From the NCBI RefSeq assembly GCF_964656455.1, contig NC_135719.1:79827562-79891561 (forward strand): a stretch of 64,000 nucleotides of DNA, in the 5' to 3' direction. A program made the translations under genes and the position numbers. Below, piece after piece: positions 10,636 to 23,390 of the stretch. Positions within the stretch are counted from its first letter, which is position 1. Each line of letters starts with the position of its first letter. The notes under the pieces were generated by a model. That model saw nothing but the letters and a program-made list of their open reading frames with translations. It made no database searches and was not told the origin of the DNA. Source of the DNA: Halichoerus grypus. Lineage: Eukaryota; Chordata; Mammalia; Carnivora; Phocidae.

Positions 10636-11412
10636 AGAAAAACTGTCCTACAAAGAACTGAAAGCATGTTTACTAAATCCACATCTAAGGATTTAAGTTC
10701 ATGAAAATGTTGGAAAAAGGAAAAACTAAAACAAGGAATTGTGAGTACACCACAATATAACTAAACTATATGAAAATATGAAAGTTCTTTGTATATGATA
10801 TCTATACTTGACAATTCAGGAAAGCCTTGCTTGATAAGACCTTTTCTCTTAACTTTTAGAAGACACCAGAGAAGAAATTTGTCAGTGACAGAGTACAGAC
10901 TTTACTGAAAACTTTTCCATACAACCCACAAACTACTTTGTCCCTTCCTCAACTTATTCGTTATCCTTATGAAACAATAAAATGTGGGTAAATAGCGCAG
11001 AAACTCAGATATAAAAAGAACAGACTGATCAGTAGTTGGCACAACAAAATTACAAAGTACACATGGCATCTCCACCAATGTTAAACAAGATCTTCCTTGC
11101 TTCAGTAATTGTATACCCTTCATATCTCCACAGGATCCATATCGCTTCCCACTTTTGGCTAAACTATTCCACCAGCTCATTCCAGCCTCTCCTAATACCT
11201 GCCCCAAAGTTGCTCCAAATGACAATGAGAAAAGTTATATGTATTTCTTGATTTAACAAAAATCTACTAAAAAATTTTATGAATTTCCTCAACACTACCA
11301 TCAGCTTTTTTCTAGCTATGCCCTACTTGGCTACCTATTATCTTTCATCTCCTATTCACTGCCACAGAAGTTACATTAAATAGATCTAATTAGGTGTCAT
11401 ACAAAAACCACA

Positions 11413-11609
11413 GGGGCACCTGGGTGGCTCAGTCCTTAAGTGTCTGCCTTCGGCTCAGGTCATGATCCCAAGGTTCTGGGATTGAGCCCCACAACGGGCT
11501 CCCTGCTAGGAAGCCTGCTTCTCCCTCTCCCTCTCCCCCTGCTTGTGTTCCCTCTCTCACTGTGTCTCTCTCTGTTAAATAAATAAATAAAATCTTAAAA
11601 AAAAAAAAA
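11413..11609 (+). mobile_element. Carnivore SINE, young subfamily
   Basis: Forward copy with A-tail; the flanking AAAAACCACA / AAAAACTACA is the likely duplication. Confidence 0.88.
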
Positions 11610-12263
11610 ACTACAATAAAAGTTTTCACTAATTAGAAGTTTATGCTGATAATAGTTTATAACCTGCCTCTTCTTCCATGGGGGATTTTGTCCTTTCCAC
11701 TATTCCTTGCTACTTTTCCTTTCCTCCAAAGCAGCCTGATCTCAGAGAGAAATTTCATTTTTTTTCATGGGAGAAACAAGGCTAACAGTTTCTGAAATAT
11801 TTCCTTACCCTCATACAACTCAAGAGTTAAGTTTTTAAAGGTCAATCAATGTACATATCATTTATGTCCCTTCCCAATTTTTGGGCCAAAGTTCTACTTC
11901 CCTGGTTCAGTCTGGGCCTGATAATTTAAAAACATCACCAGTGGCTTAATGCCACACCACCAAGTTTCACCACTTCTCAGTCCCCTTGCATCAACTCACC
12001 TCTACTGATCTAATTCATTTTGTACATATTTTTTAATCCTAGTCGCCTGATTCTTTTCTAACTCCCATGTTTAAGTTGTCCTTGACTCTCAAAGATGAAA
12101 CCTTCTCCCATCATACCTCTAACTTTCTTCAACCCTCCTTCCATTCCTACTTTCTGGGTCATCCTGGCTATATCCACATCTGGCCTATTCTACCAAGCTC
12201 ATCTATCCCATGAATTATCTTTCTATGGTTCAAATACCGGTAGTAACAATAAACAGATGTTAA

Positions 12264-12457
12264 GGGGCGCCTGGGTAGCTCAGTCGGTTAAGTGTCTACC
12301 TTCAGCTCAGGTCATGATCTTGGGGTCCTAGGGTCAAGTCCACGTCCAGCTCCCTGCTCAGTGGGGAGTCTGCTGCCTTCTCTCCCTCTACCCTCCCCCC
12401 ATACCCCACCCCGGCTCGTGCTCTCTCTCTCTCAAATAAATAAAATCTTAAAAAGTA
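12264..12457 (+). mobile_element. Carnivore SINE
   Basis: Forward copy, flanked by AATAAAcAGATGTTAAG and AATAAAtAGATGTTAAG. Confidence 0.88.
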
Positions 12458-14588
12458 AATAAATAGATGTTAAGCTTTCAAATATATGAGGCACTTAGAT
12501 ATCCCTAAGTCAAACCGTTGCCTAAAGAAGTCATACTAGACTTCTTTCATATTGAGAATGAAAAGCCAGTCATGGCCTACCACTGCCTCAAAGAGAAATA
12601 CATGTATAGGCTCAAAAGGAGAGACAGAGTTTGATGATTGCACTTATTCACTTCCTATAATTTTAAACTAATGACAGAAACCTTGGGGGGAGTTGGGGAA
12701 AAATGAAACATACCAGCCAGTTAAGTTAGAATACGAGGCCACCTATCCATAATCTCCATATAACAAGCCAGTTAATGCGAAATAATTTATATAACAGCCT
12801 TTCATCTCACCTTCTTTCAAAGGGGGAACTACTCCTTCTCCATGAAGTAAGTAAAAACTGATGTTCTTCTGCAGATTTACCACCTTTGATATACTTCCTT
12901 TTTTTTTTTTGAAGGAATCTATAAAATCCCAACTCTCCTATTTTACCAGTCTCCTTTCCCTTGCCTATTTCAATAACATGTCCGTCTGATCATAAAGGAC
13001 TTTGTTTTCATTCTACTCTATATTTTCCATTGCAATCTCCCCATACCTTTCAACAAAGCAGTGATTCTCGATCAGGGGATGAAAGGTATGTGTAGTTTGA
13101 AAGTGCATACTCAATGACATAATTTTATATTTATCAAATGGAAAAGGAAGACACATCTCATTGTTTAGGGTATTTATATTCAATAAAACTAAAAATCTTC
13201 TTGGCCAGTGAGGATCTGTAAAAGACAACTGGGGGCAGGGGGTGGAGAAGCATGCCTGGATTGGAAGAGTTATCAACATCTCTATGGTGGTCTCTCAAAA
13301 GGGAGTTTATCATAGTTTATTATGATGGACAAGAAACACTGCAACAGAGGTTAGTCCAGCTGTCCAATAGATGAAATTATATAAACTGAACTACAAACAT
13401 CCATTTTCCAGACTTCTCTGTACTGCTCATCCTCTTAGAAGATAATGAACTAATGCCATAGACAAATACTGACCTTTTTTTGTAATATACACTTCCAGAA
13501 AGTACCACCCATGCCCACTTAACCTCTAACTGCTCAAAGATTCAGAAAAGAACAAACTATTTTACTTCAAAGTATAAATCTTGTTATTGGAAACTGTATC
13601 CTTTCAAGAGGCTCAGCTGAAGACAGACATAAACACACATTATTGAAACACAAGATGGTTACAAGCAGCTTAATCTAAATGAGAAATCCCTTGAAGATAA
13701 AATAATCAGAAGGCCTAAAATGAAAATCACCAACATAATTTTTAAAAAGAAGAATTTAAAAACTACCACGGAGACATTGTAAGACCCAGAGAGTCTCAAA
13801 TCTAATAAAGAAACGGGAAATAAACATCCAAGGTGAATGTAATCACAATTTAGGGTCAGCAAGGGATCAGGATGGAAGGACATAGAGCATAAGAAATGGA
13901 GCTATTAACTTGGAACCACTCAAGAGATTTCCTCAAGAAGATCAAGATCCTAGGCCATTTTCTCTATCTTCACCATTCTCACTGCCAAATATGTGGCTAC
14001 TCTGTTTTTGTTTTCCCAATTACTTAAGGAAAAAGCACTCACACCTCAATCAGGGGTATGGACATTTGGGGGCAAACATGGCTGGTAAAGTGAGCCTTTC
14101 TGAACAAACAGAGAAAGTAAAAAGGCAACTATGAAAGCTAAAACCATGTATATATATTCAGGGTCCAAAGGGGAAACTACAGAAATTATGTACTCATATG
14201 AAAGAAGAGAAGGGGAAAGGTAAGGAAGTGAGGGGTTGACTGAGAGGGAAACGCTACTGGGGGTGGGGGTGGCGGGGACCCGGGTACATTACCTGCTCAT
14301 ACTGCCGGGGTTGTTGCCAGTAAGGCCCATACAGCAGAGGGGGGAGATTTCAGACAACTGGCGTCCCCAAAATGGAAATGAGGTACATGCACTTGACCGA
14401 GGGAGCTAGCGGGGTGCCCTCCAGGGTGGGGATGGCCAAGACGGGAAGATGCGGGGCGGGGGGGGGGGTGTGGATGCCCGGGTGGGAGCAATGTTAGGGC
14501 GGAAGCTACAGGCTGGAAGGCCCGACAAAAACCTGAAGGAGAAAAGGAGCTGTGCCTCACCCCAGCGGGCTAAGAGAGGTGCCTTTAC

Positions 14589-14670
14589 CTGCAGCGGCCG
14601 TGGGGGGCCGGTTCGCCCCTCTCGCTGTCTCTCCAGCACCAGTTCCCCCCCTCCTCCTGCGCAACCTAAC
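14589..14670 (-). other. CHD8: CHD8 proximal non-coding first exon (probable)
   Basis: A strong donor (GCTGCAG|GTAAAGGC, exon end at 14589) sits inside a GC-rich block about 6 kb upstream of the coding start exon. The 5' limit is not visible; I place it just downstream of the CCAAT/GC-box cluster. The position fits the short 5'UTR transcript of human CHD8. A second possible donor (GAGCAG|GTAATG, exon end at 14293) would give a longer or alternative exon. Confidence 0.6.
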
Positions 14671-14770
14671 TTGATGCTCCCGCCCGCCCCGCATCTTCAT
14701 TGGCTAAACTCTACTGCCACTCACCAGAAGCGCAAGGACGCAAAACAGCGCAAAGGGTGGGACTAACTAG
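14670..14770 (-). promoter_or_regulatory. CHD8 proximal promoter (CpG-rich)
   Basis: On the minus strand an AGCCAAT box (14705-14699) is followed by a GC-box run (complement of CCCGCCCGCCCC, 14679-14690) just upstream of the putative first exon. Surrounding 14.4-14.83 kb is CpG- and GC-rich against an AT-rich background, and no TATA box is evident: a typical housekeeping CpG-island promoter. Confidence 0.6.
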
Positions 14771-16019
14771 AGAGAGCCTCCCCTCCCCCGCCACCACGGG
14801 TTAGGTTGAGAGCGCACGGAGAGGCCTATCCGGTTTCTAGGGCCGAGGCGAAGCCTGCAGCTTGCTTGAAAAAAAGGGGCCTGGCCAGAAGCACTGTCTC
14901 CTGCTGTGGGAAACTAGTACTGGGGATTAAATTCCTTACTACCTACACTGTATTCTGCACACTAAAGAGCGTAAACCCGGGAGGGAGAGTTCCACACTAT
15001 GCCAACTCCGCCTCCCAGTGAATCCCCTACCTTCTAGCAGCCCTGTCTATCCCTTCTCCTGTAGTGACTATACCAGATTCTACTCCCCATTAAAAGGGGA
15101 CAAATCTTCCCTCCATCATGGGAGTGAGTCAGCCCACTTGCTGTTATATGGGGCCTTTTACTCTTAAAAGATAAACACTCTTTCTGCCACAACCATAATG
15201 CTGGTTTGTATTCTTGATACTCCAACCTTTGGGCAGCAGTATCACTTTCTAGAAAGTAATCCCAGGTGCCCTCTAGCAATTCCCAGACCCCTCCCCTCCA
15301 AAACACACATCCACTCCTCACCCCTAAACCTGATCTCTGACCCTCACATCACTTCTCTTGAAACAGCCTGTTTGACATATTGGCCGGTATCCACTTTGCA
15401 ATGCCACTTGAGACCACTCTAATTCCCAATGATACTAGTCAACCCCAGAATGATGGTACCCAAGCTTAAATCCCTCAAAGTACACAACCGCTAAAATCAG
15501 CTGCTTACCTCCTGACTACTAGTTTCCCCTGAAATGAAACCAGTCTCAATAATGAAATCCTGTTTTCTGTACTCTAGGACATAACTGAGGAAGGTCAACT
15601 TGGCCTTAGCCCTCCTATTTTTAAAGATCCTAGCATTACCACTATTATTAGGAACACCAATACCACTCCTTTAAACAACAATACTGTTTTCTCATTCACT
15701 CAGACTCAAAACCTCAAAGGCATCTCTGAAACCTCCTGTATCCACCATCCAATCATTTGCCAAGTCTCAGGGACTCTCCCGAAATATGTCACAGACAGAT
15801 TTTGGAGCTAGCAAGGACTTTGGTAATCGTATCAAGTCAACCCTCTTGTACAGATGAGAAAACTGAGGCTTAGAGAGATGAGTGATTCAACTATGAAACT
15901 AAGAGGAAAGTTAGGGTTCATCTATCTGACTCTCTTATTTCTGCTGCCACCTCTTTATTTATGCAGTTATTTATGTTAAAAAAAAAAAAAAGAAACCTCA
16001 TAACTGATCCCTTCCCCTA

Positions 16020-16340
16020 CGAATCCATTCTGCTACCAGATTAATTTCCTAAAACACAGTGAGTTCAAATCAGTCTCCTCCTTAAAAACTTTCAAAGGTT
16101 CCCTGTTACTTAAGATATAAATCTTAAGACTACATCTTGCCTTTCCAATCTCATTTCCCACTATCCTTCTACATATACACTGATAGGCTAGCCAAAAAAC
16201 AAAAAAACCCAACTTCCTATTGTCATATATTTTTCTTATAGCCTAGCTAATGCTACTGTCTTCAAATTATACTCCATCCTTATTTCATTTCTTTGCCTCA
16301 TCAAAATCTTACCTCCTAAGATCTACATCAAATGCCTCTT
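16020..16340 (-). repeat. L2-like relic
   Basis: 'cagattaatttcctaaaaca' and 'tccttaaaaactttcaaagg' with 'tcccactatccttctacata' resemble the reversed L2 3' region. Confidence 0.45.
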
Positions 16341-16635
16341 CATTGTGTCTACATTTATTGAGCATATAATACACTAACTAATGTGGAAACATTAGAGAAC
16401 CAAAGGTGAATAAGACATAATCTCTACCCTCAAAGAACTCACAACACGTAGGAGTATATTTGGGTATATAAGTGGGGAGAGGTTGGAAAATAGAGACTAC
16501 GACAATAGTGACAAATGTAAACAATCATAATACAAGATGGTAAGTGCAATGAAATAAGCAGGGGGCTATTACAGGAATACAGATGAAAGGGACTTATTAA
16601 CTTAGAAGGAAAAGGTTATCAAGAAAGTCATTTCT

Positions 16636-16822
16636 TGGGCGCCTGGGTGGTTCAGTTGGTTAAATAACTGCCTTCGGCTCAGGTCATGATCCCAGAGTCC
16701 TGGGATCGGGCCCCGCATTGGGGTCCCTGCTCCATGGGGAGCCCACTTCTCCCTCTCCCTCTGCCTGCAGCTCCCCCTTGTGCTCTCTCTCTCTCTGTCA
16801 AATAGATAAAATCTTAAAAAAA
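16636..16822 (+). mobile_element. Carnivore SINE
   Basis: GGGCGCCTGGGTGGTTCAG to A-tail, with AAAGTCATTTCTT at both ends. Confidence 0.88.
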
Positions 16823-18458
16823 AAAAAGTCATTTCTTAAAAGATGAGGAGGAGTTAACTAAGGAAGATAAAGTGGGCTACAAGAAAGGAGTATTCAGGCA
16901 GTAGGGATAATAAGAGCAAAGTCAAAACAAAGCACAGCAATGGCAAACAGCATGAGACTTGCAGAGGAAACTCTAAGGAACTCTAGTTCAGTCTTGCCCA
17001 AGTGTAAATCACAAAAAGAAATTAGATGAGCTTGAAAGGATAAGGTAAGGCCAGACCCTTCAAGGAAGGCCTTGAACACCATGCTAAAGCATTTCCTGAT
17101 AGGTGGATGAGGAGCCACTGAAACATAGAATGACAAGATCAGAACTGCATTTTGGTTAGCTAAGTCTGGCTATTGAATAGAGAATATATCTGGGAAATGA
17201 AGGGTCAGAGGACATAGAAGCAGTCAGGAGGCTGCTGTGGTAGTCCAGAAAAGAGCTGGATAGTAGAAATGTCATTTTTTTTTCTACTCAGCAACAAAAG
17301 CCCCTTTCCTATATTGGGGGAATAGCTCAAAGTAGAACTCTCAATGGAAGGCTGGATCTTACCTCTCACTGTAGACTGTTAGAGGAGATGGGAAATCAGA
17401 GTGGGGGCTGGAGGGAGGGGTCCCACTTCCTCTTCCTGGCAAAGACAAAGTACACACGTGACCTAGACTAGCTTAAGTGGACAGTCCTTCAGAGAAATTT
17501 GACTTTGCAGAGGTAATACAAAGATCCAGAACCAACCAATTAAACAATACTCAGCAGTGGCAGACACTAGAGTTCTACTACAGCATCCTAAATAGACTAT
17601 TCAGGGGTATGACCTTGGACATTTCTCTGTCTCTAACCTCCCTTAGTTTCAGATCATTTTCTAAACCAGATTGTCTAGCATTCATATTGATTTTGTGAGC
17701 GCCACACAATATCTTTCCAATAAATCGCCTTTCTGCTTAAGTTAGCCAAAAGATGATTTCTGTTGTTTGTAACCAAGAACCCTAACAAGGCGATTAGTGC
17801 CTGAATCACAGCAATGTGGGTCAAAAGGTAATGATAAGTAAGGGACAGAGCTGAGTAACAAATATTTAAGGGATAAAAATGCATAGAACCTAGAGTTTAG
17901 AGAGAAAGATGACTTCAGCCATGTTGAGTCCAGCCATGTTGAATTTGAGTTGCCCAGAGCAGGCTAAGTAGTGATATTTGATAGGAGATTGGATGTATAA
18001 ATCTAAAAGTTGGCTTGGTGAGAATTTAGAATTCCCAATATCTAAACAGTAGTTTTAACAGTGGAGCTCACCCAGGGAGTATGTAGAACAGAGCAAGTAT
18101 ACAAAAAACTGCACCAATACTGTTGGGGAGACAACAGGGAATGTTGGGGTCTATGAAGGACTGAAGAATCCATGACCATTCCAAAGAGAGTAGCTGCTAG
18201 TCAGCTCTAGTTAAGTGTTGCCATATGGAAATGCACATCCAAGGTTGAGCGAGAACTTCAGATTTTTCAAATGCCAGAAATAGAGTTTTATGTAAATCTA
18301 GGTTTTAAATGCATACAACTAATTAAAAAAAAACCCAACATTTTGAACACTCTGCAGGCTAAACAAAACACTTAGCTGGAAACCCAAGTGTTGAGATTTT
18401 TGAGGTAGAGTGAGAAAGTTAAGGAGGAACCCAGGAAAACATCAGGATTTAAGAATCA

Positions 18459-18763
18459 GGGGCACCTGGCTGGTTCAGTCGGAAGAGCGTGAGGCTCTTT
18501 TTGGGGGCTGGGGCAGAGAGAGGGGGAGAGAAAGAATCTTAAGCAGGCTCCATGTGCAGCATAGAACCTGATGCAGGGCTTGAACTCATCACCCTAAGAT
18601 CATGACCTGAACGGAAATCAAGAGTCAGATGCTTAACTGAGTGAGACACCCAGGCACCCCAGAGCAAGCAACTCTTGATCTTGGGGTCGTGAGTCTGAAC
18701 CCCACGTTGGGGGTTGAGATTACATACATACATACATACGTACACACATATATAAATAAATAA
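18459..18763 (+). mobile_element. Old SINE split by a reverse SINE
   Basis: The outer copy starts GGGGCACCTGGCTGGTTCAG, breaks at about 18498 and resumes at 18661 (AGAGCAAGCAACTCTTGATC), ending in a (CATA)n/TAAA tail. AGGATTT(a/g)AGAATC flanks the whole. Confidence 0.75.
18499..18660 (-). mobile_element. Reverse SINE nested in an older SINE
   Basis: Reverse copy ending GACACCCAGGCACCCC; AGAGCgtGaggCTCT (18484-18498) and AGAGCAAGCAACTCT (18661-18675) are the diverged duplication within the outer SINE. Confidence 0.7.
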
Positions 18764-18788
18764 ATAGGATTTGAGAATCTGAATAAGT

Positions 18789-19057
18789 GGGGCACTGGGC
18801 TGGCTCAGTCAGTAGAGCATGCAACTCTTGATCTCAGGGTTGTGGGTTCAAGCTCCAAGTTCGGCATGGAGCCTACTTAAGGGGGGTGGGGGTAAAATAG
18901 GTGATGGAGATTAAGGAGTACACTTGCAGTGATGAGCACCAGGTGTTGTATGGAAGTGTTGAATCACTATATTGTACACCTGCAACTAATATTACACTGC
19001 ATGCTAACTAACTGGAATTCAAATAAAAACTTTAAAAAGTTAAAAAAAAAAAAAAAA
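18789..19057 (+). mobile_element. SINE-L1 3'-end chimera
   Basis: An old SINE head and body (GGGGCACTGGGCTGGCTCAG onward to GAGCCTACTTAA) runs without an A-tail straight into the carnivore L1 3'UTR (GGGGGGTGGGGGTAAAATAG, 'tgatgagcaccaggtgttgt', 'aactggaattcaaataaaaa') and its poly(A). AGAATC(t/a)GAATAAG flanks the composite. Confidence 0.65.
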
Positions 19058-19384
19058 GAATCAGAATAAGCTACACCTAAGTAGGCAGAGAAGGAAAAGC
19101 TAGAGAGGCAAACAGTGCAATGTCAGAGAAGCAAACAGAGTAGAGAATTGCCGGGGGAAAGAGTGATCCATTATATCAAACAAAAGCAAAAATGTCTGAC
19201 AATATAATTTAAAATGTCCACTGGATGTAATAATTGAAAGCCTTCTGATCCCTACTTTTCATTGTCAAGCCCAAAGTAATCAGTTCCTTTTGAGCTTTCA
19301 TACCATTTTGTTAAGTACTCTTTTAGGATAAGTATCTTCTACTTTATATTTTAGTTATACTTGTACATGAAAATATAATGAGCT

Positions 19385-19545
19385 TTGAAATCAGAGGGAC
19401 CTGGGTTCAAATTTCTGTCCCACCAAGTAAATTAACCTTTCTGAGTCTAGTTCATTCTTCTGTACAAAGGGGAATCAAGTTACAGGGCCATTAATGAAGA
19501 CTGATGAAACACCTAACACAGCATTTGGCATATAAACACTATGTC
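19385..19545 (+). repeat. MIR element
   Basis: 'gaaatcagagggacctgggt', 'taacctttctgagtctagtt' and 'cacctaacacagcatttggc' follow the MIR consensus order. Confidence 0.65.
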
Positions 19546-19719
19546 CTAGGAGATAGTCAACAAATGTTGCTGGATAGATCGTTGGGGAAAAAATTTGGTT
19601 TTGCCAGTGTCTCCACCTACCTAGGAGATGCTAGTCAGCCTTCCAGAGGATCACCAAAATAATTTGTTAATTTCAGCAGGCTAATATCTATGTACTTGAA
19701 TGTGCACTCAGGCTCTCTT

Positions 19720-19917
19720 TTTTTTTTTTTTTAAAGATTTTATTTATTTGACAGAGAGAGAGATAGTGAGAGCAGGAACACAAGCAGGGGGAGTGGGAGA
19801 GGGAGAAGCAGGCTTCCCGCGGAGCAGGAAGCCCGATGTGGGACTCGATCCCAGGACCCTGGGATCATGACCTGAGCCGAAGGCAGACGCTTAACGACTG
19901 AGCCACCCAGGCGCCCC
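19720..19917 (-). mobile_element. Carnivore SINE, young subfamily
   Basis: Reverse copy ending CCACCCAGGCGCCCC; AGGCTCTCTTT on each side. Confidence 0.9.
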
Positions 19918-20515
19918 AGGCTCTCTTTCTCTATATTAAATCTAATCTAAGGCAAAGAGGAATAACTACACTTTAGATTCTAAAGTCTGAAGATTATGTT
20001 CAACTAACTGGCTTCAGTCAGCCTAAACCTGCTATAGATAGATGTTCTAAGTCAGAGTATTCAACCTTGAGGGGTAAGAGACCTAAATGCTCTCAGGGAT
20101 CCAAAGAAAGGTCACAAAGATTTTAGAAAAACCATTCCCGCTCTCAAATACTTTTTTCAGATTACTTCCAGGACATTAGGATGACTTTTCTGGTTTTCCT
20201 TCTACTTCCCTGGCCACTTCTGCTTTGCTACTCTTCTCCTCTACCAGGCTTTCATTGTTGAAGTTCACAAAGGTTTGATCCTAGGCCCTCTTTAATTCTC
20301 ATTCTACACTTTTTTTCAAGAATGTCTAATTTACATACATGGCCTCAACTATTACTATTTCCTTCAACAAATTATCTATATGTTTATATCTCTCCGCAAG
20401 ATGTCAACCCTGAACCCCCGACCTGTACACCTACTTGCTCCAAGGCTTTTCTTGGTAGTGTCTCCAGTCTCCTTAGCTGACCCACCTGTCCAACTCTTCC
20501 TTTAACAGGTTTACT

Positions 20516-20702
20516 TTTTTAAAAAAGATTTATTTATATATTTGAGAGAGAGAGAGAGAGAGAAAGCACACTTGCGTGAGTTGGGGGAAGGGCTGAGGGA
20601 GAAGGAGAATCTCAAGCAAACTCAGCACTGAGCGTGGGGCTTGATCTCACAACCCTGAGATCATGATCTGAGGTGAAATCAAGAGTCCGATGCTTAACTG
20701 AC
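20516..20702 (-). mobile_element. Carnivore SINE, 5'-truncated
   Basis: Reverse copy with (GA)n and CTCACAACCCTGAGATCATG; the tRNA head is missing after TTAACTGA. TAACAGG(t/c)TTA flanks it. Confidence 0.8.
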
Positions 20703-21219
20703 CCTATAACAGGCTTATTACCTCAAGGAGACTGATTCCTTGGTAGTCTGTCTAGTCTCCTTCATCCCCACCACCACACATGCACATACACAAGGAGGGT
20801 AATCATTCTCCAGCATCTCCCATTCAGTCATGGCTGCAGAGACCAGAAAACCTCTTCCTCATGACCCATATCCATTATTTTAAAATCCTACCTTTACGTC
20901 CTAAATATCTCTCAAATGCATCCACTTCTGTCTCTACTGCCATTCTGGATCAATTTATCATCCTCACTTCTCTGAGGTATTGCAAGTGCCTTCTAACTGG
21001 TTCCTCCAGTCTATTTAATTCTTACATATCTTCAAAGTTCATTTCAACATCATCATTTCAAAGAAAAGCTTTCCCTGATGGTGCAGATAAAAAGCCAAAT
21101 TTACTGAGTATATATTACATGCCCAGCACTGTTCTAAACAATGAAAATGCATTAACATATTTAATTTTATTAAGCCTGAAATAACTTTTTTTTACAGGTT
21201 AAGAAAACTGAGGCACCTT

Positions 21220-21416
21220 GGGGCGCCTGGGTGGCTCAGTTGTTAAGCGTCTGCCTTCGGCTCAGGTCATGGTCCCAGCGTCCTGGGATCGAGCCCCACA
21301 TCGGGCTCCCTGCTCCGCGGGAAGCCTGCTTCTCCCTCTCCCACTCCCCCTGCTTGTGTTCCCTCTCTCACTGTGTCTCTCTCTGTCAAATAAATAAAAT
21401 CTTTAAAAAAAAAAAA
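21220..21416 (+). mobile_element. Carnivore SINE, young subfamily
   Basis: Forward full copy inside MIR; AAGAAAACTGAGGCACC on both sides (17 bp). Confidence 0.92.
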
Positions 21417-21484
21417 GAAAACTGAGGCACCAAGAGATTAAGTAATTTGCCCAATATCCCACAGCTAGTGAAAAGTGGTTCCAG

Positions 21485-21679
21485 GGGCGCCTGGGTGGCT
21501 CAGTCGTTAAACGTCTGCCTTCGGCCTGGGTCATGATCCCAGGGTCCTGGGATTGAGCCCCGCATCGGGCTCCCTGCTCTGCAGGAAGTCTGCTTCTCCC
21601 TCTCCCGCTCCCCCTGCTTGTGTTCCCTCTCTCGCTGTCTCTCTCTCTGTCAAAAAATAAATAAAATCTTAAAAAAAAA
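21485..21679 (+). mobile_element. Carnivore SINE, young subfamily
   Basis: Forward full copy 68 bp after the preceding one; AAAAGTGGTTCCAG repeats on both sides. Confidence 0.92.
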
Positions 21680-23214
21680 AAAGTGGTTCCAGATTCAAAT
21701 TTAGGGCAGTGTGGCTTCAGAAGTCACATTCTTAAATACTTTACTACACTATGCTTTAAGTTATATGCCCCTATTATAAATTCCCCTGTAATATCCATAA
21801 CTTTTTATAGTAGAGATTGAATAACTCATTATATAATTAATTGTTTGATCCCCTCCATTAGAATGTAAGTTCCACAAAGGCAAGAACTGTGTATGACTTG
21901 TTCATCACAATATTCCCTTCACTTATCAGGTGGGCATTTAATGTACTTTTCTTGGGAGTGTATTTTCAACATCCAGCCAAAGGTGTGTGGGAGTGGGGCT
22001 GTGGAGAGGTAATGGGGAGGTTTCTGAGCAACAGCAAGGGCTTCTCTCCGACTGTAGAGATAGTAAACGGGCAGAGGCATGTTTCCTACCAGAAACATTC
22101 AGAAGAGGCATTTTAAAATCATAAGCATCTTCACTTTTTAGAACCTGGGCTACATGCAATATACATAAGACTATTTTCCATAGTATGATAATTACTGTTA
22201 AAAGTAATGAAACTTTAGTGATTTCCTTTAGGCTTGGGACCATAAAGCCTCAGTGGTGGCCAATTTAAAGCTGTGGCAAGAGACAAACAGATGACACTAT
22301 ACCCATATGACCCCAAAATAGGGCGTGGATTCATTTTCAAGTCAGTTTCATTGTAGATTTTTTTCCAGTAAAACTCGAGAGTTTTGGCCTAAGTCTGAAG
22401 ACAGAAAATAGGAGCCTAATCTTTAAGGATCACTGCCCTTAGGCTGAATTAGCTGGAAAAGTTCTTCTTCACTGGCATATGGTCACCAAGGTGAAAATAA
22501 TATTCTCGGTTCCAGCTGAGGAATATCTAACTGGATCAATATATTCACCTTGTATGATGCTACTTGTGGGCATCCAGCATAAGTAACAATATATATAAAT
22601 TTAGGTAACAAAGTCCCGTTCTCCTTATGGTCCCCCACCACACACACACAGCACTCTTGCATGCCCCATTTTAACTGGGCCAAGTATATGTACATTTGTT
22701 CAGCCTAACAGAAAAATGTAAATATTTACTTAATTATTTATGAGATATTGTTTCATTGCAACATTTATGTTAAAAAAGTATATGTGGTGAAGGGAGGAGA
22801 AATATTATAAAGCACTGTTATTATCACACCCCTGCCTCCAGGCACAAAAAATGACCCCAGTGACATGGGACTGATGAAAATTTAAATTTAGTGGACTAGT
22901 TTGACTTGCATTGGCTAAAAAATAGTTATCTGCAAGACTGACCAAGTGAATTTCCTCTGTAGAGCTTAAAGTATTTCACATAATCTTATCTTCAAAATAA
23001 GTTAAATAAAGGAAACAAACTATTATTCTTCTTTTTTCCTTTTAACAGAGATACAAAGACAAAAATAAATTTTACATTCTCAAGGTTCTTCAACTGTGAA
23101 AGGTACAGCTTTAACAGGCTACCGAATGCCTACTTGTCTCGTGTGGTCAAAGACAGTTCTCCCACAGGGATCAGCACTGAACTTTTCAGTGGCGGAAGGC
23201 TGGATCATGAATGG

Positions 23215-23390
23215 GGTTTTGAAGTCGGACAGACCAGAGTCCTACTCCTGGCTAAGTTACCTAACCTCACTAAGTCTTATTTTTTCTCTTCTGTAAAATG
23301 AAGCTAAAATCACATACATTTCAGGGTTTACTCTGAAGATTAAAAGATAATGTACAATGTCTGGCACATAGTAGGCAAATGAAAAAGGAG
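23215..23390 (+). repeat. MIR element
   Basis: 'agtcctactcctggctaagt', 'aagtcttattttttctcttc', 'atgtctggcacatagtaggc' follow the MIR consensus. Confidence 0.65.

Larger units (their letters stand above)
8612..14588 (-). other. CHD8 5'UTR intron (proximal transcript)
   Basis: No coding potential recognised. Contains four SINEs (9470, 10441, 11413, 12264) and an L2-like piece near 9735-9970. The stretches 8620-9465, 10640-11410, 11640-12260 and 12480-14280 hold nothing I can identify. Confidence 0.75.
21095..21760 (+). repeat. MIR element split by two SINEs
   Basis: MIR pieces at 21095-21219 ('cccagcactgttctaaacaa'), 21417-21484 ('actgaggcaccaagagatta', 'aatttgcccaatatcccaca') and 21680-21760 join into one element once two forward SINEs are removed. 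Confidence 0.7.
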
